From a bacterium 210917-SL.2.15 (lineage in GTDB: Bacteria > Bacillota > Clostridia > Oscillospirales > Oscillospiraceae): a stretch of DNA of 64,000 bases. Under the pieces are notes generated by a model that did not search any database, was not told the origin of the DNA, and was given only the letters and a program-made list of their open reading frames with translations. The number at the start of each line of letters is the position of its first letter. The first letter of the stretch is position 1. Position numbers and translations under genes: made by a program. Positions 1 through 7,511 of this stretch are shown here, in pieces. The stretch covers positions 52,673 to 116,672 of the forward strand of contig JAJCJC010000006.1 of assembly GCA_020555605.1 (NCBI GenBank), written 5' to 3'.

Positions 1-48
1 GCCTCGCCCTATGTGCAGACCTTGCGCGCCATACTCGGCAGGAGGTGA
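1..48 (+). CDS. C-terminal end of an unidentified upstream gene (partial)
   Basis: Frame 1 is open from the first base and ends at a TGA at 46-48, giving only 15 residues (ending LRAILGRR). The stop is embedded in the strong AGGAGGTGA ribosome binding site of the relA gene that follows, which suggests the two are co-transcribed and closely spaced. In many Bacillota the gene before relA is apt or recJ, but 15 residues are too few to tell. The reading frame itself is only moderately supported. Confidence 0.35.
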   Translation, partial: ASPYVQTLRAILGRR

Positions 49-54
49 GAGACC

Positions 55-2283
55 ATGACGGCAGAAGAACTCGGCAGCGTCAACGAACGCTATGAAGCCC
101 TGGAGGCGTCCATTCGCGCCTATAATCCCAATGCGGACTTTGACAAGATTCGCCGCGCCTTTGAATACGCCCGGGACAAACACATCCACCAGCGCCGCAA
201 GGACGGCTCGCCCTACATCACCCACCCCCTGGCCGTGGCCCAGGTGGTGTCCGACATGCATCTGGACAGCGAGTCCATCATGGCCGCCCTGCTCCACGAC
301 TGCATCGAGGACACCGACGCCACCCATGAGGAAATCGCCAAGCTGTTTTCCCCGGCGGTGGCGGAGTTGGTGGAGGGCGTGACCAAGCTGACACGGGTGC
401 AGTATATCAGCAAGGAAGAAGAGCAGATGGAAAATCTGCGCAAAATGCTGATGGCCATGAGCAAGGACATCCGCGTGATTCTGGTGAAGATCGCCGACCG
501 GCTGCACAATATGCGCACCATGGACTACCAGACCGCGGAAAAGCAGAAGCAGAAGTCCCTCGAAACCATGGAGATTTACGCGCCCCTGGCCCACCGCCTC
601 GGTATGCAAAAGGTGAAATGGGAGCTGGAAGACCGGTCGCTGCGCTACCTCGACCCCGTGGGCTACCGGGATATCAACGACAAGCTGGAAGTCCACCGCG
701 CCCAGCACGAGGCTTTCATGGCCCACATCCAGAGCCAGATCGAGGAGCGCCTCAAAGAGATCAGCGTAGATTACACCAAGGTTTACGGTCGCATCAAGCA
801 CACTTACAGCATTTACCGCAAAATGTATTCCCAGGGAAAAACCCTCGAGCAGATTTACGACCTGTTCGCCTTCCGCGTCATCGTGAAAACCATTCCCGAC
901 TGCTACAACGTTCTCGGCGTGATGCACGATCTCTACAAACCCGTGCTGGGCCGTTTCAAGGACTATATCGGCACCCCCAAGCCCAACATGTACCAGTCCC
1001 TGCACACCACGGTTATCGGCGACGAGGGTATCCCCTTCGAGGTGCAGATCCGCACCGAGGAAATGCACCAGATCGCCGAATACGGTATCGCCGCCCACTG
1101 GAAATACAAGCAGAACGGCCAGGGCGCCGGCAGCGAGCGCACCTACGAATGGGTGCGCAAGCTCCTTGAAAATCAGGAAAGCTCCGACGCCGAGGAGTTT
1201 ATCCACAATTTGAAAGTGGATATGTTCTCCGACGAGGTGTTCGTGTTCACCCCCAGCGGCGACGTGGTAAACCTGCCCGCCGGCGCCACCCCCATCGACT
1301 TTGCCTACTCCATCCACTCCGCCGTGGGCAACTCGATGGTGTCCTGCAAGGTGAACAACCGCATCGTCACCTTTGACTACCCGCTGCAGAACGGCGACAT
1401 TGTGGAGGTGGTCACCTCCAAGGCCGCCCACGGCCCCAGCCGCGACTGGATGAACATCGCCAAGAGCAGCGAGGCCCGCAACAAGATCCGCCAGTGGTTC
1501 AAGAAAGAAAAGCGGGAAGAAAACGTGGCCCGGGGCAAGCTGAGCTTCGATTCCGAACTCAAGCACGCCGGGCTGACCCTGTCGGAAATCACCTCCTGGG
1601 AAAATCTCCCGGCGGTGCTCAAAAAAATGTCCTATGGCTCGATCGACGATATGTACGCCGCCATCGGCTACGGCGGACTTTCGTCCCTGAAAGCCGTCAA
1701 CCGCATTCGGGATGAGCTGTGGCGCGAGCGCCGCACCGCCCAGGCGGCCCAGAAAGCCGCCGAGATGGAAGAGCTGTCCCGCAGCGCCGCGGCGCCGCCT
1801 CCGCCGGTACCCGCCAAGCGCCACAGCGAAAACGGTGTCATCGTGGAGGGCTTGGGCAACTGCCTGGTCAAATTCGCCAAGTGCTGCGCCCCGGTGCCCG
1901 GAGACCCCATCGTGGGCTTTGTCACCCGGGGGTACGGCGTGTCCGTCCACCGCGTGGACTGCCCCAACGCCCGCCACAACAGCAGGGACCCCGAAGAAGC
2001 TGCCCGCTGGGTCAAGGTCGCCTGGGGCAGCGACACCCGGGAAAGCTATCAGACCAGCCTCGAACTGGTGTCCAAGGACCGCGACGGGCTGGTGCTGGAC
2101 ATTTCCGCTATGCTTTCCACGGCCAAGGTGCGGGTGCTGTCCTTTTCCTCCCGGGGTATGCCGGACGGCTTCGCCATCACCTCCATCGTGCTGGAGGTCA
2201 CCGGCTCGGAACAGCTGGAACTGCTGATGAAAAAGCTCAAGGGCATTCAGGGCGTCATGGACGTCAAGCGGCCCACGGGCTGA
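55..2283 (+). CDS. relA: Bifunctional (p)ppGpp synthetase/hydrolase, RelA/SpoT family
   Basis: This 742-residue protein makes and degrades the stringent-response alarmone (p)ppGpp in the cytosol. Its length is normal for a long Rel enzyme. In order it shows an N-terminal HD hydrolase domain with the motif HDCIED (about residues 79-84), the synthetase domain with RIKHTYSIYRKM (about 243-258) and YQSLHTT (about 314), a TGS domain (about 390-455, beginning VFVFTPSGDVVNLP), a Cys-rich stretch KFAKCCAPVPGD, and a C-terminal ACT domain (about 665-740). Both catalytic halves look intact, so it is probably bifunctional. The ATG has an AGGAGGTGA ribosome binding site seven bases upstream, which settles the start. 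The small genes after it are on the other strand or look accessory. Confidence 0.97.
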   Translation: MTAEELGSVNERYEALEASIRAYNPNADFDKIRRAFEYARDKHIHQRRKDGSPYITHPLAVAQVVSDMHLDSESIMAALLHDCIEDTDATHEEIAKLFSPAVAELVEGVTKLTRVQYISKEEEQMENLRKMLMAMSKDIRVILVKIADRLHNMRTMDYQTAEKQKQKSLETMEIYAPLAHRLGMQKVKWELEDRSLRYLDPVGYRDINDKLEVHRAQHEAFMAHIQSQIEERLKEISVDYTKVYGRIKHTYSIYRKMYSQGKTLEQIYDLFAFRVIVKTIPDCYNVLGVMHDLYKPVLGRFKDYIGTPKPNMYQSLHTTVIGDEGIPFEVQIRTEEMHQIAEYGIAAHWKYKQNGQGAGSERTYEWVRKLLENQESSDAEEFIHNLKVDMFSDEVFVFTPSGDVVNLPAGATPIDFAYSIHSAVGNSMVSCKVNNRIVTFDYPLQNGDIVEVVTSKAAHGPSRDWMNIAKSSEARNKIRQWFKKEKREENVARGKLSFDSELKHAGLTLSEITSWENLPAVLKKMSYGSIDDMYAAIGYGGLSSLKAVNRIRDELWRERRTAQAAQKAAEMEELSRSAAAPPPPVPAKRHSENGVIVEGLGNCLVKFAKCCAPVPGDPIVGFVTRGYGVSVHRVDCPNARHNSRDPEEAARWVKVAWGSDTRESYQTSLELVSKDRDGLVLDISAMLSTAKVRVLSFSSRGMPDGFAITSIVLEVTGSEQLELLMKKLKGIQGVMDVKRPTG

Positions 2284-2305
2284 GGGCGGCGTTGAACGGA
2301 TATTT

Positions 2306-2611
2306 TTACTGTAGAAGGCCCGCTGGGCGGACCGGAGGTTCGGAGCTGACGGCCGGGCGGAAATCTGCTGCGATCTCCCGGAAATCCTCCGGCCGCGCCA
2401 GCTCCATCCCCAGATAGACCCCGTGGGCAAATGCCTCGCAGCAGCATTGATCCCGGAACAGAAGCACCGCATCAAACATCCCCAGGCGCATCTTTTTCGG
2501 CGCCGGCAGAGATCGGAGCGCCTCCGTGAGCCAGCCATCGTCAAAAGCCGCCTGCCGCTCCAGAAACGGCGCGGCATAATGATAAAAAAGCCATTCGTAA
2601 GATGGGTTCAT
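2306..2611 (-). CDS. Small hypothetical protein, 101 aa
   Basis: I do not recognise this protein with confidence. The start at 2611 (MNPSYEWLFYHY) is preferred over an upstream in-frame codon because GGGAGG lies about 8 bases before it. The protein is soluble-looking, with aromatic residues near the N-terminus and a helical C-terminal half (AHGVYLGMELARPEDF). The layout, a short N-terminal motif and then a 'GxxLGMEL' helix near the end, recalls small phage-type proteins of the DUF6809 kind in Clostridia, but that is only a resemblance. It is divergent from the small regulator at 2787. A good promoter precedes it: TTGATA (2698-2703), 17 bp, TATTAT (2675-2680), minus strand. Confidence 0.6.
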   Translation of the reverse strand: MNPSYEWLFYHYAAPFLERQAAFDDGWLTEALRSLPAPKKMRLGMFDAVLLFRDQCCCEAFAHGVYLGMELARPEDFREIAADFRPAVSSEPPVRPAGLLQ

Positions 2612-2659
2612 GGTAAATACCTCCCTGAAAACTTTTTCTGTGAATTGAACTCCGCAAAA

Positions 2660-2726
2660 ACACTTTATAGTGTGATAATAGCGTAAAGGATATGCTGTAT
2701 CAAGTATTTTCACAGTTTTTAGTGTG
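2660..2726. promoter_or_regulatory. Divergent control region with candidate operators
   Basis: The minus-strand promoter TTGATA-17-TATTAT (2703 to 2675) serves the gene ending at 2306. A perfect inverted repeat, ACACT-TTAT-AGTGT, covers 2660-2673, at the expected transcription start of that promoter. A second, imperfect copy (CACAGTTTTTAGTGTG) lies at 2711-2726. The stretch to 2786 is very AT-rich. Two similar dyads between a small gene and a Cro/CI-type gene are what one expects of a repressor-operator switch. Which regulator binds them is inferred, not shown. Confidence 0.5.
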
Positions 2727-2786
2727 GTTTTTTATTGTGTAGCAATTTCATAATATTTAAAATATTTTGACGAAGGAGGCCTTTAT

Positions 2787-2996
2787 ATGGCGCTTTCTGC
2801 TCAAATCCGACAATTACTGAAGCAACGCAACATGACCATTAAAGAGCTGGCCGAACAGCTGGGCTATAGCGGAAACAATTTGAGCAACAAACTTGCCCGT
2901 GATAATTTCTCCGAACGGGAGCTGCAGCAGATCGCAGAACAATTGGACTGCGACCTACAAATTACGTTTATTCCCCGGGATAGGCATTCCACCTGA
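2787..2996 (+). CDS. Small Cro/CI-type HTH DNA-binding protein, 69 aa
   Basis: This is a single-domain helix-turn-helix protein. Residues 4-57 fit the five-helix Cro/CI fold, with the turn at TIKELAEQLGYSGNNLSNKLARD. There is no dimerisation or sensor domain, as in small phage-type repressors and antitoxins. An AAGGAGG ribosome binding site lies about 8 bases upstream. The divergent region with two inverted repeats (2660-2726) is the natural candidate for its operator. It heads a run of three HTH genes. The codon use and AT-rich upstream DNA differ from the surrounding housekeeping genes, which suggests an accessory patch. Confidence 0.8.
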   Translation: MALSAQIRQLLKQRNMTIKELAEQLGYSGNNLSNKLARDNFSERELQQIAEQLDCDLQITFIPRDRHST

Positions 2997-3064
2997 CCAT
3001 GTTTTGCGGCCAACAAAAAGGAAATACTGCAAGGCGCATGTCAGATTTTGTCTGGGGGATTTGT

Positions 3065-3358
3065 ATGAACTTTCATGAAAAAATTTATCTACTCCGCAAA
3101 GAACGGGGTGAAACCCAAACGCAAACCGCCAACGGAGCAGGGATCACACTGCGCCAGTGGCAGCGTTTTGAAAGTGGGGAGCAGAAACCTGGCTTTGATG
3201 TATTGATCCCTATCGCTGACCATTTTGAAGTATCGCTGGATTACTTGACCGGCCGCAGTGATCGACGGGAAATTGATGGAAAGCTTGTGGGTGAAAAGGT
3301 TGAAAAGCATGATCGAATTTTGCAAACGTATGCGTGCACTGCGCAAAGAGCGCGGTGA
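3065..3358 (+). CDS. XRE-family transcriptional regulator, first copy of a tandem pair
   Basis: This HTH_3 protein (97 residues from the ATG at 3065) begins MNFHEKIYLLRKERGETQ and carries the usual end of the domain, DVLIPIADHFEVSLDYLTGR. An upstream in-frame codon at 2999 is possible, but the ATG at 3065 has GGGGGAT just before it and aligns with its neighbour. The next gene (3309-3530) is a close paralogue in protein and DNA, so the pair arose by tandem duplication. After the domain this copy runs on about 30 residues (EIDGKLVGEKVEKHDR...) across the start of the second copy, as if its own stop was lost in the duplication. Its target is unknown. Confidence 0.72.
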   Translation: MNFHEKIYLLRKERGETQTQTANGAGITLRQWQRFESGEQKPGFDVLIPIADHFEVSLDYLTGRSDRREIDGKLVGEKVEKHDRILQTYACTAQRAR

Positions 3359-3530
3359 AACCCAAGTACAGGCAGCGCAGGATATTGGCATAACCGATCG
3401 GCAATACCAGCGCTTTGAAGCGGGAAAACAGAAACCCGGCTTTGACGTATTGATCGCCATTGCCGACCATTTCGGCGTATCCATCGACTACCTCACCGGC
3501 CGCACCGAAAACCGCGCCGTCAACCAGTAA
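3309..3530 (+). CDS. XRE-family transcriptional regulator, second copy of a tandem pair
   Basis: This HTH_3 protein (73 residues) begins MIEFCKRMRALRKERGETQ and ends with FGVSIDYLTGRTENRAVNQ. The ATG at 3309 lines up with the start of the paralogue at 3065; a longer start at 3258 lies inside the other gene. It overlaps the end of the first copy by 50 bases in another frame. It consists of the DNA-binding domain alone with a short tail. An array of palindromes (3655-3870) follows its stop after about 125 bases. Its regulatory target is unknown; being next to its twin suggests auto- or cross-regulation. Confidence 0.75.
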   Translation: MIEFCKRMRALRKERGETQVQAAQDIGITDRQYQRFEAGKQKPGFDVLIAIADHFGVSIDYLTGRTENRAVNQ

Positions 3531-3654
3531 GCCGCCGCATCACTTCCCCGCCCGCACCCGTCAGCGGCAGCGGCGCAAGCGGGTAAACCAATCCGCACAG
3601 CACCAAGCAAACCAAGCCCAGGACATAGACACAAAAGAAAAAGGAGCAGCTTTC

Positions 3655-3870
3655 GTCACGAAAGCCGCCCCAAGCGCTCTTTTTCTTTGTACCGGGCGCG
3701 GCACGTTTCTTTTTCTCTCGCGAGAGAAAAAGAAATGTGGGGCGCAACCGTTCCCCCTTCTTCCAAGAAGGCCCCCCCGCCCCATGTATGGGGCATAACC
3801 GCCCCCTCTGCCAAGAGGGAACCCCCATCCCGCCCCTGCCAGGGGCAAAATCACCGCCCTTCGCGGCGAA
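3655..3870. repeat. Palindrome array A (dispersed intergenic repeat)
   Basis: This stretch is a chain of short inverted repeats. The largest is a perfect 30-bp palindrome at 3706-3735 (arm TTTCTTTTTCTCTCG). After it come hairpins such as CCTTCTTCCAAGAAGG, GCCCCATGTATGGGGC, CCCTCTGCCAAGAGGG and GCCCCTGCCAGGGGC, then CCGCCCTTCGCGGCGAAAGG just before the dtd ribosome binding site. Bases 3723-3771 (49 bp) are identical to the reverse complement of 55383-55431 in array B. This is therefore a repeat family, not chance. The reading frames through it look like low-complexity by-products. Confidence 0.85.
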
Positions 3871-3884
3871 AGGAGAATCCAACC

Positions 3885-4331
3885 ATGCGCGCAGTCGTCA
3901 CAAGAGTATCCTCCGCCTCCGTCGCCATCGGCGGACAGGTGCGGGGACAAATCGAACAGGGCTTCCTCGTGCTGCTGGGCGTCGGTCCCAACGACACCGA
4001 GGAAACCGCCGTCAAACTCGCGGAAAAAATCTGCCGTTTGCGGGTCTTTTCCGATGAAAACGGGAAAATGAACCGGGATCTGGCCGCCGTGGGCGGAGCA
4101 CTTCTGGTGGTGTCCCAGTTCACGCTGTACGCCGATACCAAGTCCCGCCGGCCGGGCTTCACCGGCGCGGCCAAGCCGGACATCGCCGCAGCGCTGTATG
4201 AGTGTTTTATGGAAGCCTGCCAGGCGCAGGGTTTCACCGTCGAACACGGCGAATTCGGCGCGGATATGCAAGTCGAATCGGTCAACGACGGCCCGGTAAC
4301 CATTTTGTTTGATACAGAGCGGTCCTTTTAA
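3885..4331 (+). CDS. dtd: D-aminoacyl-tRNA deacylase
   Basis: This enzyme hydrolyses D-amino acids mischarged on tRNA and so guards translation against wrong stereochemistry. It has 148 residues, normal for DTD. The two signature motifs are clear: SQFTLYAD (about residues 78-85), with the active-site Thr, and NDGPVTI near the C-terminus, the cross-subunit Gly-cisPro region. The ATG at 3885 follows AAAGGAGA by 9 bases and gives the usual N-terminus ([13 protein letters not shown]). In many Bacillota dtd follows relA directly; here about 1.6 kb with HTH genes and a palindrome array lies between, which looks like a later insertion. Confidence 0.95.
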   Translation: MRAVVTRVSSASVAIGGQVRGQIEQGFLVLLGVGPNDTEETAVKLAEKICRLRVFSDENGKMNRDLAAVGGALLVVSQFTLYADTKSRRPGFTGAAKPDIAAALYECFMEACQAQGFTVEHGEFGADMQVESVNDGPVTILFDTERSF

Positions 4332-4372
4332 GACAATACAGAAATGACCCTGCAAAAAAGGAGGAACCAACA

Positions 4373-4996
4373 ATGGAAGTAAAAACCTACCAAGTGGGCC
4401 AGATCGGCACCAACTGTTATTTCGTGGGTGACGAGGCCTCAAAGAAAGGCTGTATGATCGATCCCGGCGACGAGGCGGAGAACCTGATCCGCCTGTGGGG
4501 CGCTTTCAGCTATGAGCTTTCCGCCATTCTGGTAACCCACGGCCACTTTGACCACACCACCGCCCTGGCCGCTGTGGCCGCGGCCTTTCCCAATGTCCCG
4601 GTCTACATCCGCCGCGAAGACGTGTGCGAGAGCGGCCGGCCGGAATTCTGGCAGTGCGCCCACGTGAGCGGCATGCACTATGTCAAAGACGGCGACACCA
4701 TTGCCGTGGGCAACCTGATCTTCACCGTGATCGAAACGCCGGGACACACCCCCGGCGGCGCGGTGTTCAAAACCGCCGGCGCGCTGTTCACCGGCGACAC
4801 CCTGTTTGCCGGCAGCTGCGGCCGCGTGGATTTCCCCGGCAGCGACTGGGGCCAGATGTGCGCCTCCCTGCGCCGCCTGGATGCGCTGGAGGGAGACTAT
4901 ACCGTCTATCCCGGCCATGAGTGGAGCACCACCCTCTCCCGGGAGCGCGCCGGCAACCCCTATATCCGCTCGGCCCGGCAGCTGGGGAACGCATGA
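4373..4996 (+). CDS. MBL-fold metallohydrolase, glyoxalase II-like
   Basis: This is a 207-residue metallo-beta-lactamase-fold protein with the complete binuclear metal site: THGHFDH (about residues 58-64), GHTPGG (about 125), FTGDTLF (about 140) and YPGHEW near the C-terminus. It resembles the YqgX/hydroxyacylglutathione hydrolase-like group found next to dtd and hemZ in many Clostridia. Its physiological substrate is uncertain, because these bacteria often lack glutathione; another thiol ester is possible. An AGGAGG site precedes the ATG. Its TGA overlaps the ATG of hemZ (ATGA at 4993-4996), so the two are translationally coupled. Confidence 0.9.
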   Translation: MEVKTYQVGQIGTNCYFVGDEASKKGCMIDPGDEAENLIRLWGAFSYELSAILVTHGHFDHTTALAAVAAAFPNVPVYIRREDVCESGRPEFWQCAHVSGMHYVKDGDTIAVGNLIFTVIETPGHTPGGAVFKTAGALFTGDTLFAGSCGRVDFPGSDWGQMCASLRRLDALEGDYTVYPGHEWSTTLSRERAGNPYIRSARQLGNA

Positions 4997-6522
4997 AGCT
5001 CACCCTGACCGGCCACGGCTACAAATACGCCGTAGAACAGATCATGACCGTGCTTTTCCCCGGCGAAAAACCGGACTACGGCCAGTGGGACCGCAGAGAG
5101 GAAAACTGCGCCGTGGTGGAGCTGTCCGAGGGCCTGGTGTGGGTCACAGCCACCACCCGGCTCAACCGGAATGGAAAGCGTGCCATAGGCGTCAGCCGTG
5201 CCCTGCGGTCTGCGCTGGAAACTGATGAACTGTCCCGGGACCGGGTGTGCCAGCGCATCTTGAAGCTGAGCTTTTTCAAAGCCGCCGTCACCCTCACCGG
5301 GGAGATTCCCCCCTGGGGCGCGCTGACAGGGATTCGTCCGGCCCGCATGCTCACCCGCATGATGGAGCAGGGCATGGGCGAAAAAGAGGCTCTGGCGGCC
5401 CTGTGCGCGGAATACTTTGTCTCCCCCGAGCGGGCAAAGCTATGCCTGTCCACCGCCCGGGCCAGCCGCAAAGCCCAAGCGGCGCTGCGGGGCGACGAAT
5501 TCTCCCTGTATGTGGGCATCCCCTTTTGTCCCACCCGCTGCGCCTACTGCTCCTTTGTCAGCGCGTCGGTGGAAAAAACGTTTGCCATGATCGGGCCGTA
5601 TCTCGACGCCCTGTGCCGCGAGATCGCCCTGATGGGCAGCGCGGCGGCGGAGCTGGGGCTGAAGGTCAAATCCCTCTACATCGGCGGCGGCACGCCCACC
5701 ACTCTGTCCCCCGCACAGCTGCAGACTCTGCTGCGCGCTCTGGCGCAGCACTTCGACCTGTCCCGCCTGAGTGAATACACGGTAGAAGCCGGCCGGCCCG
5801 ACACCGTGACGACGGAAAAGCTTGCTGTGCTGGCCGAAAGCGGCGTCACCCGCGTCAGTATCAATCCCCAGACCATGGAGGACCGTGTGCTGGATGCCAT
5901 CGGCCGCCGCCACAGCGCTGCGGACGTGTACCAGGCCATGGAGCTGGCCAAAGCCTCCGGCATTCCCCACATCAATATGGATCTGATTGCGGGCCTGCCC
6001 ACAGATACGCCCGAGGGCTTTTCCCGCACGCTGGACAAATGCCTGGCCCTAGCGCCGGACAACCTGACCGTGCACACCCTGGCCCTGAAAAAAGGCTCGC
6101 GCATCCTGCTGGATGGTCTGCCCGTTCCCGGCGCAGCCGAGGTGGGGCAGATGCTGAACTACTCCGCCGCGCACCTGAGCAAGGCGGGCTATGCGCCCTA
6201 CTACCTGTACCGGCAGAAATACATGTCCGGCAATTTCGAAAACGTGGGCTGGAGCAAACCCGGCGCCGAGGGGCTGTATAATATCTATATTATGGAAGAG
6301 CTGCACTCGATCCTCTCCGTGGGCGCGGGCGGCTCCACCAAGCTGGTGGACCCGCGCACCGGGCACATTGTGCGGCACTTCAACTGCAAATATGCCAAAG
6401 AATACATGGAAAAACCGGAAAAATGGACCCAGAACCGCGCGCAGTTCCTCGCCTTTGAGCGCGCGCTGCTCCGCGATTACGGCCTGCTTCCGGAGGAAAA
6501 CACGGAAGGGAGCGACTCATAA
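4993..6522 (+). CDS. hemZ: Oxygen-independent coproporphyrinogen dehydrogenase-like radical SAM protein HemZ
   Basis: This is a 509-residue radical SAM protein of the HemZ group. The cluster-binding motif CPTRCAYC places cysteines at about residues 179, 183 and 186, after a roughly 170-residue N-terminal domain typical of HemZ. SAM-binding IGGGTPT and the HemN-like SINPQTM and NMDLIAGLP segments follow. Family members are assigned to oxygen-independent conversion of coproporphyrinogen III in anaerobic tetrapyrrole synthesis, though activity of the HemZ branch is less well proven than that of HemN. The ATG at 4993 overlaps the previous stop and is preferred over in-frame codons inside the upstream gene. 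Confidence 0.92.
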   Translation: MKLTLTGHGYKYAVEQIMTVLFPGEKPDYGQWDRREENCAVVELSEGLVWVTATTRLNRNGKRAIGVSRALRSALETDELSRDRVCQRILKLSFFKAAVTLTGEIPPWGALTGIRPARMLTRMMEQGMGEKEALAALCAEYFVSPERAKLCLSTARASRKAQAALRGDEFSLYVGIPFCPTRCAYCSFVSASVEKTFAMIGPYLDALCREIALMGSAAAELGLKVKSLYIGGGTPTTLSPAQLQTLLRALAQHFDLSRLSEYTVEAGRPDTVTTEKLAVLAESGVTRVSINPQTMEDRVLDAIGRRHSAADVYQAMELAKASGIPHINMDLIAGLPTDTPEGFSRTLDKCLALAPDNLTVHTLALKKGSRILLDGLPVPGAAEVGQMLNYSAAHLSKAGYAPYYLYRQKYMSGNFENVGWSKPGAEGLYNIYIMEELHSILSVGAGGSTKLVDPRTGHIVRHFNCKYAKEYMEKPEKWTQNRAQFLAFERALLRDYGLLPEENTEGSDS

Positions 6523-6523
6523 C

Positions 6524-7456
6524 ATGGAACACGAAGCCTTTTGGAAAACACTGGACGCAGCCCGCGAGGCCGCACAGAGGGCCGGGCAGTCCGCCGGCGA
6601 GGCGCTGGACGCCCTGTCCGCCGCCGCCCGGGACGCCGATCTCTACGAGCGCTGCCGCGCCGGAGCGGAATACCTGCAAAAACAGCTGGGAAACTTCCGC
6701 CCCGAGGTTCTGCTGATTCTCGGCTCCGGCCTGGGTTTTCTGGGCGATGAGGTGGAGCATCCCGCTTTCGCAGAGTACAGCGCCATCCCCTATTTCAAAC
6801 ATTCCACCGCGCCGGGCCACCGGGGCCGCTTTGTATTCGGTACCCTCCGTGGCAAACGCGTGGCCGTGATGCAGGGCCGGATGCACACTTATGAAGGCTG
6901 GTCCATGGCCGACGCAGCCCAGGGCGTGCGCGTTCTGCGCCTTCTCGGCGCACAGTCGCTGATTGTCACCAATGCCGCCGGCGCGGTGAACACGGCGTTT
7001 CATGCCGGCGACATCATGCTGATCCGCGACCACATCAAGCTCTTTGGCGGCAGCCCTCTGACCGGGCCGAACCCGGACGCACTCGGCCCCCGTTTCCCGG
7101 ACATGACCCATGCCTACACCCCGGCGCTGCAGGAGGTCGCCCGCCGGAGCGCCGCAGAACTGGGACTCACGCTGCGCGAAGGCGTCTACATGTTCTTCCC
7201 CGGGCCTCAGTATGAAACGCCGGCGGAGATCCGCGCCGCCCGTATTCTGGGCGCGGACGCCGTGGGCATGAGCACGGTGCCCGAGGTCATCGCCGCCGCT
7301 CACTGCGGCATGCAGGTGCTGGGCCTGAGCCTGTGCACCAACATGGCCGCCGGCATCCTCGCCCGCCCCCTGACCGAACAAGAGGTGTTCGATGCCGCCG
7401 AGGCCGCCAAGGAACCCTTCTCCAACCTGATCCGCGCGACACTGGAAAAACTGTGA
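6524..7456 (+). CDS. punA: Purine-nucleoside phosphorylase
   Basis: This trimeric-type purine-nucleoside phosphorylase splits guanosine or inosine with phosphate into base and ribose 1-phosphate in purine salvage. Family motifs are present in order: LGSGLGFLGD (phosphate site), GHRGRFVFG, MQGRMHTYEGW, TNAAGAVN, GPQYETPAEIR and GMSTVPEV. It has 310 residues, with about 50 extra N-terminal residues rich in Ala and Glu before the conserved fold. No internal start has a better ribosome binding site, so the extension appears real. It begins 2 bases after hemZ and is followed 55 bases on by a nucleoside-type deaminase, a sensible salvage pair. Confidence 0.94.
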   Translation: MEHEAFWKTLDAAREAAQRAGQSAGEALDALSAAARDADLYERCRAGAEYLQKQLGNFRPEVLLILGSGLGFLGDEVEHPAFAEYSAIPYFKHSTAPGHRGRFVFGTLRGKRVAVMQGRMHTYEGWSMADAAQGVRVLRLLGAQSLIVTNAAGAVNTAFHAGDIMLIRDHIKLFGGSPLTGPNPDALGPRFPDMTHAYTPALQEVARRSAAELGLTLREGVYMFFPGPQYETPAEIRAARILGADAVGMSTVPEVIAAAHCGMQVLGLSLCTNMAAGILARPLTEQEVFDAAEAAKEPFSNLIRATLEKL

Positions 7457-7511
7457 CGCGATGCGGAGCGCCCGGAGCGCTCCGATTTGAAACGAAAGGA
7501 AGGCAAACAAC

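Noticed and set aside
3687..3884. Protein-coding frames through palindrome array A
   Set aside because: The translations are Pro/Arg/Gly-rich by-products of hairpin sequence, and the dtd start at 3885 is well supported by its own ribosome binding site.
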